A stretch of 64,000 bases of DNA from Candidatus Endomicrobiellum neotermitis. GTDB lineage: Bacteria > Elusimicrobiota > Endomicrobiia > Endomicrobiales > Endomicrobiaceae. How positions within the stretch are numbered: position 1 is the first letter of the stretch; every line of letters begins with the position of its first letter. Made by a program: the position numbers and the translations under genes. Below the pieces are notes generated by a model. The model had not been told where the DNA came from and made no database searches. It worked only from the letters and a program-made list of their open reading frames with translations. Location: the NCBI GenBank assembly GCA_031282355.1, contig JAITDW010000003.1:153708-217707 (forward strand), written 5' to 3'. Below are positions 35,211 through 44,276 of this stretch, in pieces.

Positions 35211-37628
35211 TTACCAATTTAAAGTATTTCTCCATGCTTTTAACAAATCTTCTGTATTTTCTTTTATTCTTATTTTATGCATCTTACTTTCAAAGATTAC
35301 ATTGTTATCATCACTAACATAACCAACTTCTGTAAGAACCGCATTTTTAAAAATTTCTCGAAGCTTTAATTCATTTTCACACTTCACCTCAATAATAAAT
35401 CTACCATTAGACTCTGAAAATAATATTTCAATAGGTGTCATAGGACACATATCAGTTTTGATACTATCAATATTTATTATTATACCTTTGCCAGACGCAA
35501 ACGCCATTTCACTGGCTGCAACTGCAAAACCGCCTTCAGAACAATCATGACATGATTCCACTAGATTTTTTTTTATTGCCATGTGAATATTTTTCATTAT
35601 TATCTTAGATTCCATTGGATATACACTAGGTACAATGCCATCTGAAATATTAATTATCTTAGCAAACACAGAACCACCAAGCTCGTTCCTTGTAATCCCT
35701 GCAAGAAATAGCTTATTGTTTTTATTTTTTAAAGGCATTGTAATGGTCTTTGATATATCTTCAATAATACCTATAGCAGATATTAAGATCGTTGAAGGTA
35801 TTGAATATTTTTTACAAATTATGGAATATTCATTATACAAACTGTCTTTACCTGATATAAATGGGGTTTCAAAAGCTTTTGCCACATCATAACAAGCATT
35901 AGCTGCACGTACAATTCCACCAAGAATTTTTGGATAATTAGGATTACCCCAACAAAAATTATCTAACAATGCAATTTTTTCAATGTTAGCTCCAACAGCA
36001 ACTGCATTTCTTAAAGCTTCTTCTATGGCTGATGCTGCCATTTTATATGTATTTATTTTGCCATACTGAGGATTTAAGCCATTAGATAAAACTACTCCTT
36101 TTTTAGTTCCATTTATTATATTGTATGGAAAAATGATACTTGCGTCTCCGGGACCAGATATTTCAATGCTATTTCCTTGTAATGGTTTTACAATAGTTTG
36201 TCCTTGGACTTCATGATCATATTGTCTTACAATCCATTCTCTGGAGCATATATTTAAGTCGGAAAGCAATGTTTTTAGGGTTCTTGAAATTTTGTCATCA
36301 CTCATTTTAATAGATTTTTGTAATTTTTCTTTCTTTATTCTATAAACCGCAGTTTTTGTAGATTTGGGCATTTCATTATGAAGAAATACCATACATATAT
36401 TCGCTATCACATCATTGTTATACTTTATTATAAGTCTTTTATTTTTTGTAAATTCACCAATAAAAACAGCTTCAACTTTTTCTTTTTTAAATACTTTGAT
36501 AATTTTGTTTTTATTCTCTGGTGGAACAGCAAAAACCATCCTTTCCTGTGCTTCAGAAATCCATATTTCCCATGGTCTAAGTCCACTGTATTTTAAGGGT
36601 ACTTTATTCAAATAAACAATAGCCCCAGTCTTTCTACCAAGTTCACCTATAGCACTAGATAATCCACCGGCTCCACAATCAGTAACTGATCTATAAAGAT
36701 TCAAATCTCTTGCGTTTAACATTGCATCTAATACTTTTTTTTCAATTATAGGATTCCCCATTTGGACAGCATTTACATCCGATTCATAGCTAAGTTGAAG
36801 TGAAGAAAAAGTAGCTCCATGTATCCCATCCCTACCTGTCTTACCTCCAACAAGCAAAATTAAATCTCCAACATTAACTTTTTTTCTTATTTTGTTCTTT
36901 GGTATTATTCCAAAAGTTCCACAATAAACAAGCGGATTTGAAATATAACCGTTATCAAAATGAACAGCACCATTTACAGTTGGTATTCCCATTTTATTTC
37001 CATAATCTCCAACTCCAGCCACAGCATCTTTTATCACTTTTTTTGGATGATGTATGTTTTTTGGAATTTCACGTAATTCAACATTTGGATTTCCAAAACA
37101 AAACACATTTGTATTTGCTAGAGGTTTTGCTCCAAGACCAACACCTAAAATATCTCTTATAGCACCGCCTACTCCAGTACTAGTTCCACCGTATGGATCA
37201 AGTGCCGATGGGTGATTATGTGTTTCAACTTTGAAAGCAACACCATTTTTTGAGTCAAATTCAATAATACCAGCGTTATCTTCAAACACAGACCAACACC
37301 ATTTTTTATTTAATTCCATGGTGACCTTAAAAATTGTTTCTTTTAAAAGGTTTTTATACGTTTTTACTTTTTGTGCTTTAGTGTCATCAAACTCAGTATA
37401 TCTTATTATACCTGTTAAAGTTTTGTGCTTACAATGCTCACTCCATGTTTGTGCTATTGTTTCAATTTCGATATCCGTAGGATTTCGTTTAAGTCCTTGA
37501 AAATATCGTTGAATTACTTTCATTTCTTCAAGAGATAGCGAAAAAGTATTATTCTTACTCAACTTGACTAGCTGATTATCTGAAAGATCCAACATATCAA
37601 CAATATTGCAACCATTAACATCTTTCAT
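35211..37628 (-). CDS. purL: Phosphoribosylformylglycinamidine synthase, PurL subunit
   Basis: PurL makes FGAM from FGAR, ATP and ammonia. The linker and N domain begin IETIAQTWSEHCKHKTL; the metal and nucleotide site follows in VAFKVETHNHPSALDPYGG and GVGGAIRDILG, with LRPWEIWISEAQERMVFAV further on, and the second half contains the repeat of the AIR-synthase fold (SCHDCSEGGFAVAASE). At 805 residues it is longer than many small PurL proteins (about 740) and has an added N-terminal segment resembling the linker of large PurL. It overlaps purS by 4 bp. Confidence 0.95.
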   Translation of the reverse strand: MKDVNGCNIVDMLDLSDNQLVKLSKNNTFSLSLEEMKVIQRYFQGLKRNPTDIEIETIAQTWSEHCKHKTLTGIIRYTEFDDTKAQKVKTYKNLLKETIFKVTMELNKKWCWSVFEDNAGIIEFDSKNGVAFKVETHNHPSALDPYGGTSTGVGGAIRDILGVGLGAKPLANTNVFCFGNPNVELREIPKNIHHPKKVIKDAVAGVGDYGNKMGIPTVNGAVHFDNGYISNPLVYCGTFGIIPKNKIRKKVNVGDLILLVGGKTGRDGIHGATFSSLQLSYESDVNAVQMGNPIIEKKVLDAMLNARDLNLYRSVTDCGAGGLSSAIGELGRKTGAIVYLNKVPLKYSGLRPWEIWISEAQERMVFAVPPENKNKIIKVFKKEKVEAVFIGEFTKNKRLIIKYNNDVIANICMVFLHNEMPKSTKTAVYRIKKEKLQKSIKMSDDKISRTLKTLLSDLNICSREWIVRQYDHEVQGQTIVKPLQGNSIEISGPGDASIIFPYNIINGTKKGVVLSNGLNPQYGKINTYKMAASAIEEALRNAVAVGANIEKIALLDNFCWGNPNYPKILGGIVRAANACYDVAKAFETPFISGKDSLYNEYSIICKKYSIPSTILISAIGIIEDISKTITMPLKNKNNKLFLAGITRNELGGSVFAKIINISDGIVPSVYPMESKIIMKNIHMAIKKNLVESCHDCSEGGFAVAASEMAFASGKGIIINIDSIKTDMCPMTPIEILFSESNGRFIIEVKCENELKLREIFKNAVLTEVGYVSDDNNVIFESKMHKIRIKENTEDLLKAWRNTLNW

Positions 37629-38095
37629 TTTATTATTTTGTACTCTTGAATTAGTGTATTTGCAAGTAATTTCGTTGTTATTCTGCTCAAGACCGCTTTT
37701 GATATCCTACCATACAAATAGTATTTATGACCTGTTTTAATTTTAAACTTTTTCGAAATACCCAAATCTTTTACAGCCTTTATTATACTTTCGGAAACTG
37801 TGTCAGTGACATTCTTCTTATACCAAACTTCAATCATACTGAGTATTGGTGATGATATCTTACAATGTTGATCACTTTCTGCAATAGCATATGTTTCAGT
37901 AATTTTATCACTTAATAGATCTGCAGCTATAATTCTAGCTTCGTCAAAGCTTATATTGCCGCCAATTACATATAACGGTGAATATTCAACTTTTTTTATT
38001 CCATTAATATGCATAGAATAGATTTTAGATAACATATTTTTTCCACGAGAATTTTCGAAACATTTTTTTGTAAGAATTTCTATCTTAAAATTCAA
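37625..38095 (-). CDS. purS: PurS-like protein with two tandem PurS domains
   Basis: PurS is the small dimeric subunit that bridges PurL and PurQ, normally about 80-85 residues. This protein has 156 residues and reads as two PurS units: about 3-70 (IEILTKKCFENSRGKNML ... AARIIAADLLSDK-like end) and about 85-153 (IEVWYKKNVTDTVSESIIKA ... ISKAVLSRITTKLL). Both start with a beta strand plus Lys-rich turn and end with the KLL-D/N-x-I helix. It would mimic in one chain the PurS dimer, or the N-terminal domain of large PurL (inference). The gene overlaps purL and purC by 4 bp each. Confidence 0.8.
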   Translation of the reverse strand: MNFKIEILTKKCFENSRGKNMLSKIYSMHINGIKKVEYSPLYVIGGNISFDEARIIAADLLSDKITETYAIAESDQHCKISSPILSMIEVWYKKNVTDTVSESIIKAVKDLGISKKFKIKTGHKYYLYGRISKAVLSRITTKLLANTLIQEYKIIK

Positions 38096-38973
38096 AACTT
38101 TTCCCCTGTTAGTTTTTCGTATACAATAACATATTTTTCTACAATTTTTTCTATGATATCTCTAGGAAGCTCTAAGGAAGCTGCTTGTAATCTATCAAAA
38201 TTTAAACTTTTAAGATAATCTCTGAGGTATTGTTTATCTAAACCATCTTGAGCTTTACCTTCTTCATATTTATCAATTTCCCAAAATCTAGATGAATCTG
38301 GAGTAAAAATTTCATCTATCAGTATTAATTGGTCATCATAGAAACCAAATTCTAATTTTGTGTCCGCGAGTATTATTCCTCTTGAAATAGAATATTCACT
38401 AGCTTTTTTATACAGCATAAGCGAGTATTCTTGCAAATTTTTAGCAGTATTTTGCCCTACATTTTTTGACATTTCTTCAAAAGAAATATTTTTGTCATGT
38501 TCTCCTATATTTTCTTTACTAGATGGTGTGAAAATAGGTGTAGGTAACTTTGAAGATTCCTTGAGATTTGCAGATAGTCTTATGTCACAAATTTTTTGAG
38601 ATTTTTTATATTCTTTCCAAGCTGATCCTGTAAGATACCCTCTAACAATACATTCTACATCTATTCTGTTAGCTTTTTTCACTATCATAGATCTGTCCCG
38701 CAAATATTCATATTTTTTAAGCGTTGTAGGAAAAGTATTAAAGTTACCTGTTATAATGTGATTTGGCATTATATTTTGAAAAAAATCAAACCAAAACATT
38801 GAAAGTTTATGGAGGATTTTTCCCTTGTTAGGAATCATAGCGGATATCACGTTATCAAAAGCAGAAATTCTATCAGAAGCTACAATTAGATAACTTTGCC
38901 CAAGGTCATAAACATCTCTAACTTTTCCTCTGCAAATCAAAGGAAGATTTATGTTGCCTTCTTGATTACTCAT
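38092..38973 (-). CDS. purC: Phosphoribosylaminoimidazole-succinocarboxamide synthase
   Basis: PurC (SAICAR synthase) joins aspartate to CAIR with ATP. GKVRDVYDLGQSYLIVASDR is the ATP-binding start, IECIVRGYLTGSAWKEY-like sequence follows near residue 100, and LADTKLEFGF with the later DEIFTPDSSRFW closes the site. The frame is open 29 codons upstream, but AAAAGGA on the minus strand just before ATG 38973 and the family N terminus select this start. Length is 293, matching the long eukaryotic-like PurC type. First gene of the leftward pur operon. Confidence 0.94.
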   Translation of the reverse strand: MSNQEGNINLPLICRGKVRDVYDLGQSYLIVASDRISAFDNVISAMIPNKGKILHKLSMFWFDFFQNIMPNHIITGNFNTFPTTLKKYEYLRDRSMIVKKANRIDVECIVRGYLTGSAWKEYKKSQKICDIRLSANLKESSKLPTPIFTPSSKENIGEHDKNISFEEMSKNVGQNTAKNLQEYSLMLYKKASEYSISRGIILADTKLEFGFYDDQLILIDEIFTPDSSRFWEIDKYEEGKAQDGLDKQYLRDYLKSLNFDRLQAASLELPRDIIEKIVEKYVIVYEKLTGEKF

Positions 38974-39022
38974 TTTAATTTTCCTTTTTAAAGTTTTGAA
39001 TATTAATGTTTTTATATCTGGA

Positions 39023-39031
39023 ATTATATCA
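39023..39031 (-). promoter_or_regulatory. Extended -10 promoter for purC-purS-purL-purQ
   Basis: On the minus strand the sequence is TGATATAAT, an extended -10 (TGnTATAAT), about 50 bp upstream of purC ATG 38973. The -35 is weak (TTTAAG at about 17 bp). Confidence 0.5.
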
Positions 39032-39233
39032 CTTTTTTTCAAATTCTTAAAACTTTGCACAATTTAAAGATTAGAAAACTTTGTGTAAAATAAAAAATAA
39101 CGTAAAAATATACGAACAGCATTTTGATTTACAAAAACGTTGTGGTGTTATATAAAAAATGTGTTAAGTTTTTATTTTTTTGTTTCTATTATTTCATGTT
39201 CTAATTGTGATATGATTTTTTGTAGCGTAAAAC

Positions 39234-39261
39234 TTGACTTAATGTTATCTTTATATTATCT
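39234..39261 (+). promoter_or_regulatory. Candidate promoter for purF
   Basis: TTGACT at 39234-39239 and TTATCT at 39256-39261, spacer 16 bp. The leader to ATG 39330 would be about 60 nt. Confidence 0.4.
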
Positions 39262-39329
39262 TTAAGAAGATCATTTGATTGCAACATTTCATTGATGTTA
39301 CAAGAACACAAAATAGAAGGTGAAAATTC

Positions 39330-40709
39330 ATGTGTGGAATAATTGGCATTGAGAATAATGAAAATGCTTCTATTTTAGCCTCAGCTGGTCTTATTACCTT
39401 GCAACATAGGGGTGAAGAATCGGCTGGGATAACAATAAGTGGTATGAAAAAAATGAAGACTTTTAAATCCATGGGACTTGTTTCAAAAATATTTAATGAA
39501 AAAATCTTATTGAATAAACTACCTGGAACTGCTGCTATAGGGCATGTACGCTATACGACTTCATCTAAAAGTTCTTTAATAAATGCTCAACCTTTCCAAA
39601 TAAATTGTATTCATGGTAATATTTCGGTCGCGCACAACGGAAATATCACAAATTTTCTGAAAATAAAAAAGAAACTTCTTAGAAAAGGAGCAATTTTTAA
39701 TCACACTTCTGATACTGAAATATTACTTCATCTCATAGCAATGTCTAAAGGAGATCTTGCTGACGTGATAATGAATTCGTTACGTAAACTTAGGGGTGCT
39801 TTTTCACTAGTAATACTTAAAGATAAAACACTCATAGGTGCTAGAGATGAAAATGGTTTTAGGCCTCTAGTTTTAGGGAAAATGGGCAATTCTTACATAA
39901 TAGCCTCAGAAAGTGCTGCTGTTGAAGTTATAGGTGGTAAGTACATAAGAGATATAAAACCTGCAGAGATTATAATTATAGAGGATGGACAAATCAAAAA
40001 ATCCTTTCTATACAAAGCAGTACGTAAAAAACAAAATACTTGTATTTTTGAACAAGTTTATTTTTCAAGACCTGACAGCATAATGTTCTCTAAAACTGTG
40101 AAGGAAGTTAGAGTGAAAATGGGAGAATATCTTGCACAACAAATGAATGGTGTAAAAGCTGATGTTGTTATACCTGTTCCAGATACAGGATATTTTGCAG
40201 CACTAGGATTTTCAAAACAATCTAATATGGTTTTCGAAAATGGATTCGTAAGGAATCATTATGTTGGAAGATCTTTTATTAAACCTTCACAATGTTTAAG
40301 AGATTTGACAGCAAAACTTAAACTTCGTCCAATAAAAGAGGTTATAAAAGGTAAAAAAATAGTGCTTGTTGATGACTCAATAGTGAGAGGTACTACTTCT
40401 AAAAAAATAATAGATATGCTAAAAAATAGTGGTGTAAGAAAAATACATTTTGCCTTATCATGCCCTCCTATAATAAGTTCATGTTACTATGGAATTGATA
40501 CTCCTAGTAAAGAGCATTTAATAGCTGCGAAGTATTCTGTTGATGATATAAAAAAATATTTGGATGTTGATGGATTAACTTTTTTAAATTTAGATAATCT
40601 CATTAAATCTTGTTGTATCAACGGTGAAAGTAATGTCTTTTGTACAGCATGTTTCACAGGAAAATATCCAACAAAGGTTCTAAAAGACACACGCGAAGAG
40701 AGTTATTGA
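39330..40709 (+). CDS. purF: Amidophosphoribosyltransferase
   Basis: PurF catalyses the first committed step of purine synthesis, PRPP plus glutamine to phosphoribosylamine. The N-terminal nucleophile is Cys 2 in MCGIIGIENNENASI, so no long propeptide is present. LITLQHRGEESAG, RYTTSSKSS and HNGNITN complete the glutaminase domain. The PRPP loop is VLVDDSIVRGTTSKK near residue 348. Four Cys in the C-terminal third (CPP, CC, CTACF) may carry the Fe-S cluster known in Bacillus-type PurF. It overlaps pyrG by 1 bp. Confidence 0.95.
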   Translation: MCGIIGIENNENASILASAGLITLQHRGEESAGITISGMKKMKTFKSMGLVSKIFNEKILLNKLPGTAAIGHVRYTTSSKSSLINAQPFQINCIHGNISVAHNGNITNFLKIKKKLLRKGAIFNHTSDTEILLHLIAMSKGDLADVIMNSLRKLRGAFSLVILKDKTLIGARDENGFRPLVLGKMGNSYIIASESAAVEVIGGKYIRDIKPAEIIIIEDGQIKKSFLYKAVRKKQNTCIFEQVYFSRPDSIMFSKTVKEVRVKMGEYLAQQMNGVKADVVIPVPDTGYFAALGFSKQSNMVFENGFVRNHYVGRSFIKPSQCLRDLTAKLKLRPIKEVIKGKKIVLVDDSIVRGTTSKKIIDMLKNSGVRKIHFALSCPPIISSCYYGIDTPSKEHLIAAKYSVDDIKKYLDVDGLTFLNLDNLIKSCCINGESNVFCTACFTGKYPTKVLKDTREESY

Positions 40710-42289
40710 TGACAAAATATATTTTTATTACAGGTGGAGTTGTTAGTTCATTAGGTAAGGGTATTTCTGGAGCCAGTATAGGAAAACTTTTACAATTATA
40801 CGGATTTAAGGTTACTATGATAAAGTTTGATCCTTATATAAACATAGATCCTGGAACAATGAATCCTTATCAGCATGGAGAAATTTTTGTCACAAAAGAT
40901 GGAACGGAGTCAGACTTAGATCTTGGGACTTATGAAAGATTTTTGGATATATCTACAAGTAAGGCAAATACTAATACTGCTGGAGATATCTATCAAACAG
41001 TTATCAATAGAGAAAGAATAGGTGGGTATAATGGAGCCACTGTTCAGGTTATACCTCACATAACAGATGAAATAAAGAAACGTTTTATGGCGTTGAAAGA
41101 TAATTGTGATGTTTCTATAATTGAAATAGGTGGTACAGTAGGTGATATTGAAGGACTTCCATTCATGGAATCTGTACGGCAGTTTCAGCTTGAAAATAAA
41201 AAAGAAGATACTCTAAGTATACATGTTACTCTTGTTCCATTTATTGCTGCCGCGTGTGAATTAAAAACTAAACCCACACAACATTCTGTTAATAAATTAA
41301 GAGAAATAGGTATTTTACCTGACATAATAATATGCAGAACAGAACGACGTATTAAGACCATGTTAAAGAAGAAGATATCTCTCTTTTGCAATGTAAAAGA
41401 AGAATGTGTTATTGAAGCATTAGATGTTTCACCGATTTATTATATTCCAGAGACTCTTCATAAGCAAAATGTTGATTCACTTATAATGGAAAGACTTAAT
41501 ATAAAACCTAAGAAAAAATTTGACAAAACGTGGTTTAAAAAAATAAAATCTACAAGAGTTTTTAGCAAAATAATTAGTGTAGCTATTGTTGGGAAATATG
41601 TAACGCTAAAAGATGCTTATAAGTCTATAGACGAGTCTATAGATATTGCAGCAGCAGAGCTGGGAGCAAAAGCTGAAGTACGTTATTTTAGAGCTGAAGA
41701 CAAGGATATAGTTGAGAAATTGAAGTCTTGTGACGCAGTATTAGTTCCTGGTGGATTTGGGTGCAGAGGTGTAAATGGCAAAATAAAAGCTATAGCATAT
41801 GCAAGAGAAAATAAAATTCCTTTTCTAGGCATATGTTTAGGGATGCAATGTAGTATTATAGAAGCAGCTAGAAATTTAGCGAAACTTGAAGGTGCAAATT
41901 CTACAGAGTTTAATAAGAATACAAAATATCCTGTTGTAAAAATTATTGACGAGCAAAAAAATGTCAAATATATGGGTGGAACAATGAGGCTTGGAAATTA
42001 TAAGGCCGAGATTAGAAAGAATACGTTAGCACATAGCTTATATGGTGTTGATGAGGTTGATGAAAGACACAGACATAGATATGAAATGAATCCAGAATTT
42101 ATAGATATACTAGAAAAAGTTGGTTTTTATGTAAGTGCGTACCACAATGGAGTACTTCCTGAAATTGTAGAAATAAAGACTCATCCTTTTTTTATTGGTG
42201 TACAGTTTCATCCTGAATTTAAGTCAAGACCTATGAAAGCGCATCCTATTTTTGTTGGATTTATAGATGCAACTTTAAAAAATAAATAG
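40709..42289 (+). CDS. pyrG: CTP synthase
   Basis: PyrG aminates UTP to CTP. The synthetase domain begins KYIFITGGVVSSLGKGI and contains KFDPYINIDPGTMNPYQHGE and EIGGTVGDIEGLPFMES; the glutaminase domain has nucleophile Cys in PFLGICLGMQCS and the His/Glu pair in GVQFHPEFKSRP. Length from ATG 40709 is 526. A longer frame from 40640 would only run through the end of purF and is not conserved. The 1-bp TGATG overlap with purF implies coupled translation. Confidence 0.96.
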   Translation: MTKYIFITGGVVSSLGKGISGASIGKLLQLYGFKVTMIKFDPYINIDPGTMNPYQHGEIFVTKDGTESDLDLGTYERFLDISTSKANTNTAGDIYQTVINRERIGGYNGATVQVIPHITDEIKKRFMALKDNCDVSIIEIGGTVGDIEGLPFMESVRQFQLENKKEDTLSIHVTLVPFIAAACELKTKPTQHSVNKLREIGILPDIIICRTERRIKTMLKKKISLFCNVKEECVIEALDVSPIYYIPETLHKQNVDSLIMERLNIKPKKKFDKTWFKKIKSTRVFSKIISVAIVGKYVTLKDAYKSIDESIDIAAAELGAKAEVRYFRAEDKDIVEKLKSCDAVLVPGGFGCRGVNGKIKAIAYARENKIPFLGICLGMQCSIIEAARNLAKLEGANSTEFNKNTKYPVVKIIDEQKNVKYMGGTMRLGNYKAEIRKNTLAHSLYGVDEVDERHRHRYEMNPEFIDILEKVGFYVSAYHNGVLPEIVEIKTHPFFIGVQFHPEFKSRPMKAHPIFVGFIDATLKNK

Positions 42290-42339
42290 TACTACGTTTA
42301 CATTGTATAAATATTATAAAACATTAATAAGGTAAATTG

Positions 42340-42816
42340 ATGTCAAAACTTGAAATAAAAAAATATGGTGAACCAGTTTTAAGGAAAAAAGCAGTAAGTA
42401 TCCTTGAGGTAACTACTTACGTAAAAGGTGTTGTATTTGATATGCTTGAAACTATGTATTTATCAAGCGGGCTTGGTCTTGCTGCTCCACAAGTTGGGAT
42501 TTCTTTAAGGCTTTGTGTAATTGATGTAAATTTGAATATAAAATCTCCTATTGTAATGATAAATCCTGAAATTATTTCTTGTGAAGATGAAGTACTTGCA
42601 GAGGAAGGATGTTTATCTATTCCAGGTGTATATAAAGAAATAAAACGTTCTAGAAATATTATTGTCCAATACATTGATTTGAATGAAAAAAAGTGTAAAA
42701 TTAAAGTCTGGAATTTATTAGCTAGAGTAGTACAGCATGAGGTTGATCATTTGGATGGAAAACTTTTTATAGATTATATTACTGATTTTGACAGAAAGCG
42801 TATTAGAATGAAATAA
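42340..42816 (+). CDS. def: Peptide deformylase
   Basis: Def removes the formyl group from nascent N-formylmethionine. The three family motifs are present: GLGLAAPQVG, EEGCLSIPG (metal Cys) and QHEVDHLDGKLF (metal His pair and catalytic Glu). The N-terminal IKKYGEPVLRKKA is also typical. TAAGG at 42328-42332 selects ATG 42340 over TTG 42337. fmt follows after 25 bp, the common def-fmt pair. Confidence 0.96.
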   Translation: MSKLEIKKYGEPVLRKKAVSILEVTTYVKGVVFDMLETMYLSSGLGLAAPQVGISLRLCVIDVNLNIKSPIVMINPEIISCEDEVLAEEGCLSIPGVYKEIKRSRNIIVQYIDLNEKKCKIKVWNLLARVVQHEVDHLDGKLFIDYITDFDRKRIRMK

Positions 42817-42841
42817 GGAAAAAGGTAGATATAGATAACCA

Positions 42842-43783
42842 GTGAAGATATTGTTTTTTGGTACTTCTTTTGTTTCTAAGGTTTATCTTGAGAATCTATA
42901 TAAAAATAATCACAAGTTTTTTATTGTTACGATGCCTGATAAATGTTTTCTAAGACATAGAAAACCTACTTATTATCAATCTGTAAAAATTTATGCGATC
43001 GAGAACAACATAAGTTTTGTACAACCTGAGAAATTTACAGATGATACTATCAATAGAATAAAAAATTTTGCCCCAGATATTGGTATTGTAGTGGCTTATA
43101 GCAAAATTATACCCAAGATTATTTTTAATATTCCTAGATATAGAACTTTTAATATACATTTTTCATTATTACCAAAATATAAGGGAGCAGCACCTGTACA
43201 ATGGGCTTTATATAATGGTGAATGTGAAACAGGTGTATCTTCTTTCTATATTTCTGAAAGACTTGATGCTGGTGATATAATAATTCAAGAAAAAATTAAC
43301 ATAAATATGAAAGATAACGCTAAAACTTTATTTGATAAACTTATCCCGCTGGGTATAGATATCATGAACGAAACTATCAAGCTTGAGCAAACTGCTTTGT
43401 TAAATTCAAAACCCCAAGTGGGACATTCAAGCTTTGCACCAATATTAAAAAAAAATAATGGACTTGTTGATTGGAGCAAAGATGCACATAATATATACAA
43501 CCAGTTTAGAGGATTATACTTATGGCCAGGAATATATTCAATAATTCCACATGGAAAATTATCTGGGAAAATGATTAAATTTATAGAAATAGAAATCTTT
43601 GATGACACATTAATAAACAAAGATTTTGGTAAAATATGTTCTGTTGAAAAACATAAAGGCTTTACAATTTCATGTGCTGTTGGAAAAATTTTAGTAATTA
43701 AATTGCAGTTAGAAAACAAGCGTATAATGTCTGCATGGGATTTTATCCAAGGAAGACAGCTGTTTATAAATGACCATTTTTAA
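42842..43783 (+). CDS. fmt: Methionyl-tRNA formyltransferase
   Basis: Fmt formylates initiator Met-tRNA. N-terminal KILFFGTSFVSKVYLENL starts the hydrolase-like fold. IVVAYSKIIPK and NIHFSLLPKYKGAAPVQWA hold the Asn/His catalytic pair, and LDAGDIIIQ the Asp. The C-terminal OB domain begins near residue 205 (NNGLVDWSKDAHNIYNQFRG). The start is GTG 42842, with an A-rich upstream and GGTAGAT further back. Length 313 is normal. Confidence 0.94.
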   Translation: MKILFFGTSFVSKVYLENLYKNNHKFFIVTMPDKCFLRHRKPTYYQSVKIYAIENNISFVQPEKFTDDTINRIKNFAPDIGIVVAYSKIIPKIIFNIPRYRTFNIHFSLLPKYKGAAPVQWALYNGECETGVSSFYISERLDAGDIIIQEKININMKDNAKTLFDKLIPLGIDIMNETIKLEQTALLNSKPQVGHSSFAPILKKNNGLVDWSKDAHNIYNQFRGLYLWPGIYSIIPHGKLSGKMIKFIEIEIFDDTLINKDFGKICSVEKHKGFTISCAVGKILVIKLQLENKRIMSAWDFIQGRQLFINDHF

Positions 43784-43834
43784 ATTATTCATAACAATTG
43801 GTTATTTTATTGTTATATAAAGAGGAATTTTGTT

Positions 43835-44152
43835 ATGATTATGGATGTTGATGAGTCTGATTTTTCACAAAAGGTTTTATTATCGTGTAATCCAGTCTTG
43901 GTTGATTTTTGGGCGCCTTGGTGTGGTCCGTGCAAAATGCTTGCTCCTGTTATAGATGAGCTTGCTGTTGAGTATGCAGGTAAAGTGGATATATGTAAAG
44001 TTAATACGGATGAAAACATGTCTTTATCATCCAAATTTCAAATTGTATCGATCCCATGTTTGATTTTGTTTATAAACGGATTACCTGTACAAAAGATATT
44101 GGGATTTAGATCTAAAAATGAAATAAAAAAAATTGTTGATATACACATTTAA
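43835..44152 (+). CDS. trxA: Thioredoxin
   Basis: Thioredoxin reduces protein disulfides in the cytoplasm. The active site is [12 protein letters not shown] with Cys 30 and Cys 33, and the cis-Pro is in VSIPCLILF. Of note, the residue after the cis-Pro is Cys instead of the usual Thr, which could alter substrate choice. AGAGGA at 43821-43826 precedes ATG 43835. Length 105 is standard. trxB lies 124 bp downstream. Confidence 0.94.
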   Translation: MIMDVDESDFSQKVLLSCNPVLVDFWAPWCGPCKMLAPVIDELAVEYAGKVDICKVNTDENMSLSSKFQIVSIPCLILFINGLPVQKILGFRSKNEIKKIVDIHI

Positions 44153-44276
44153 CAAAGTACAACAATATAATTTAGTAACAGCTTATGCTTTCTATAATTT
44201 TAATAGTATTTTGTTACGTTTTGTTTTTTTTGATTTTTGAAAATAGATTAGAAGACATCTGTTAAGAGTTTTTGTA

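Larger units (their letters stand above)
38974..39329. other. Divergent purC / purF control region
   Basis: This 356-bp AT-rich spacer separates leftward purC and rightward purF. It holds a leftward extended -10 (39023-39031) and a candidate rightward promoter (39234-39261), listed separately. I see no purine riboswitch: no matching paired arms and conserved loop residues were recognisable. No ORF or tRNA is present. Confidence 0.5.

Noticed and set aside
36899..37162. Plus-strand frames inside purL
   Set aside because: Low-complexity shadows of conserved PurL sequence on the other strand.
38974..39329. A purine riboswitch before purC or purF
   Set aside because: I could not find the three-way junction with its conserved loops on either strand.
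40640..40708. A longer N terminus for CTP synthase
   Set aside because: These codons lie inside purF in another frame, and the family starts at ATG 40709.
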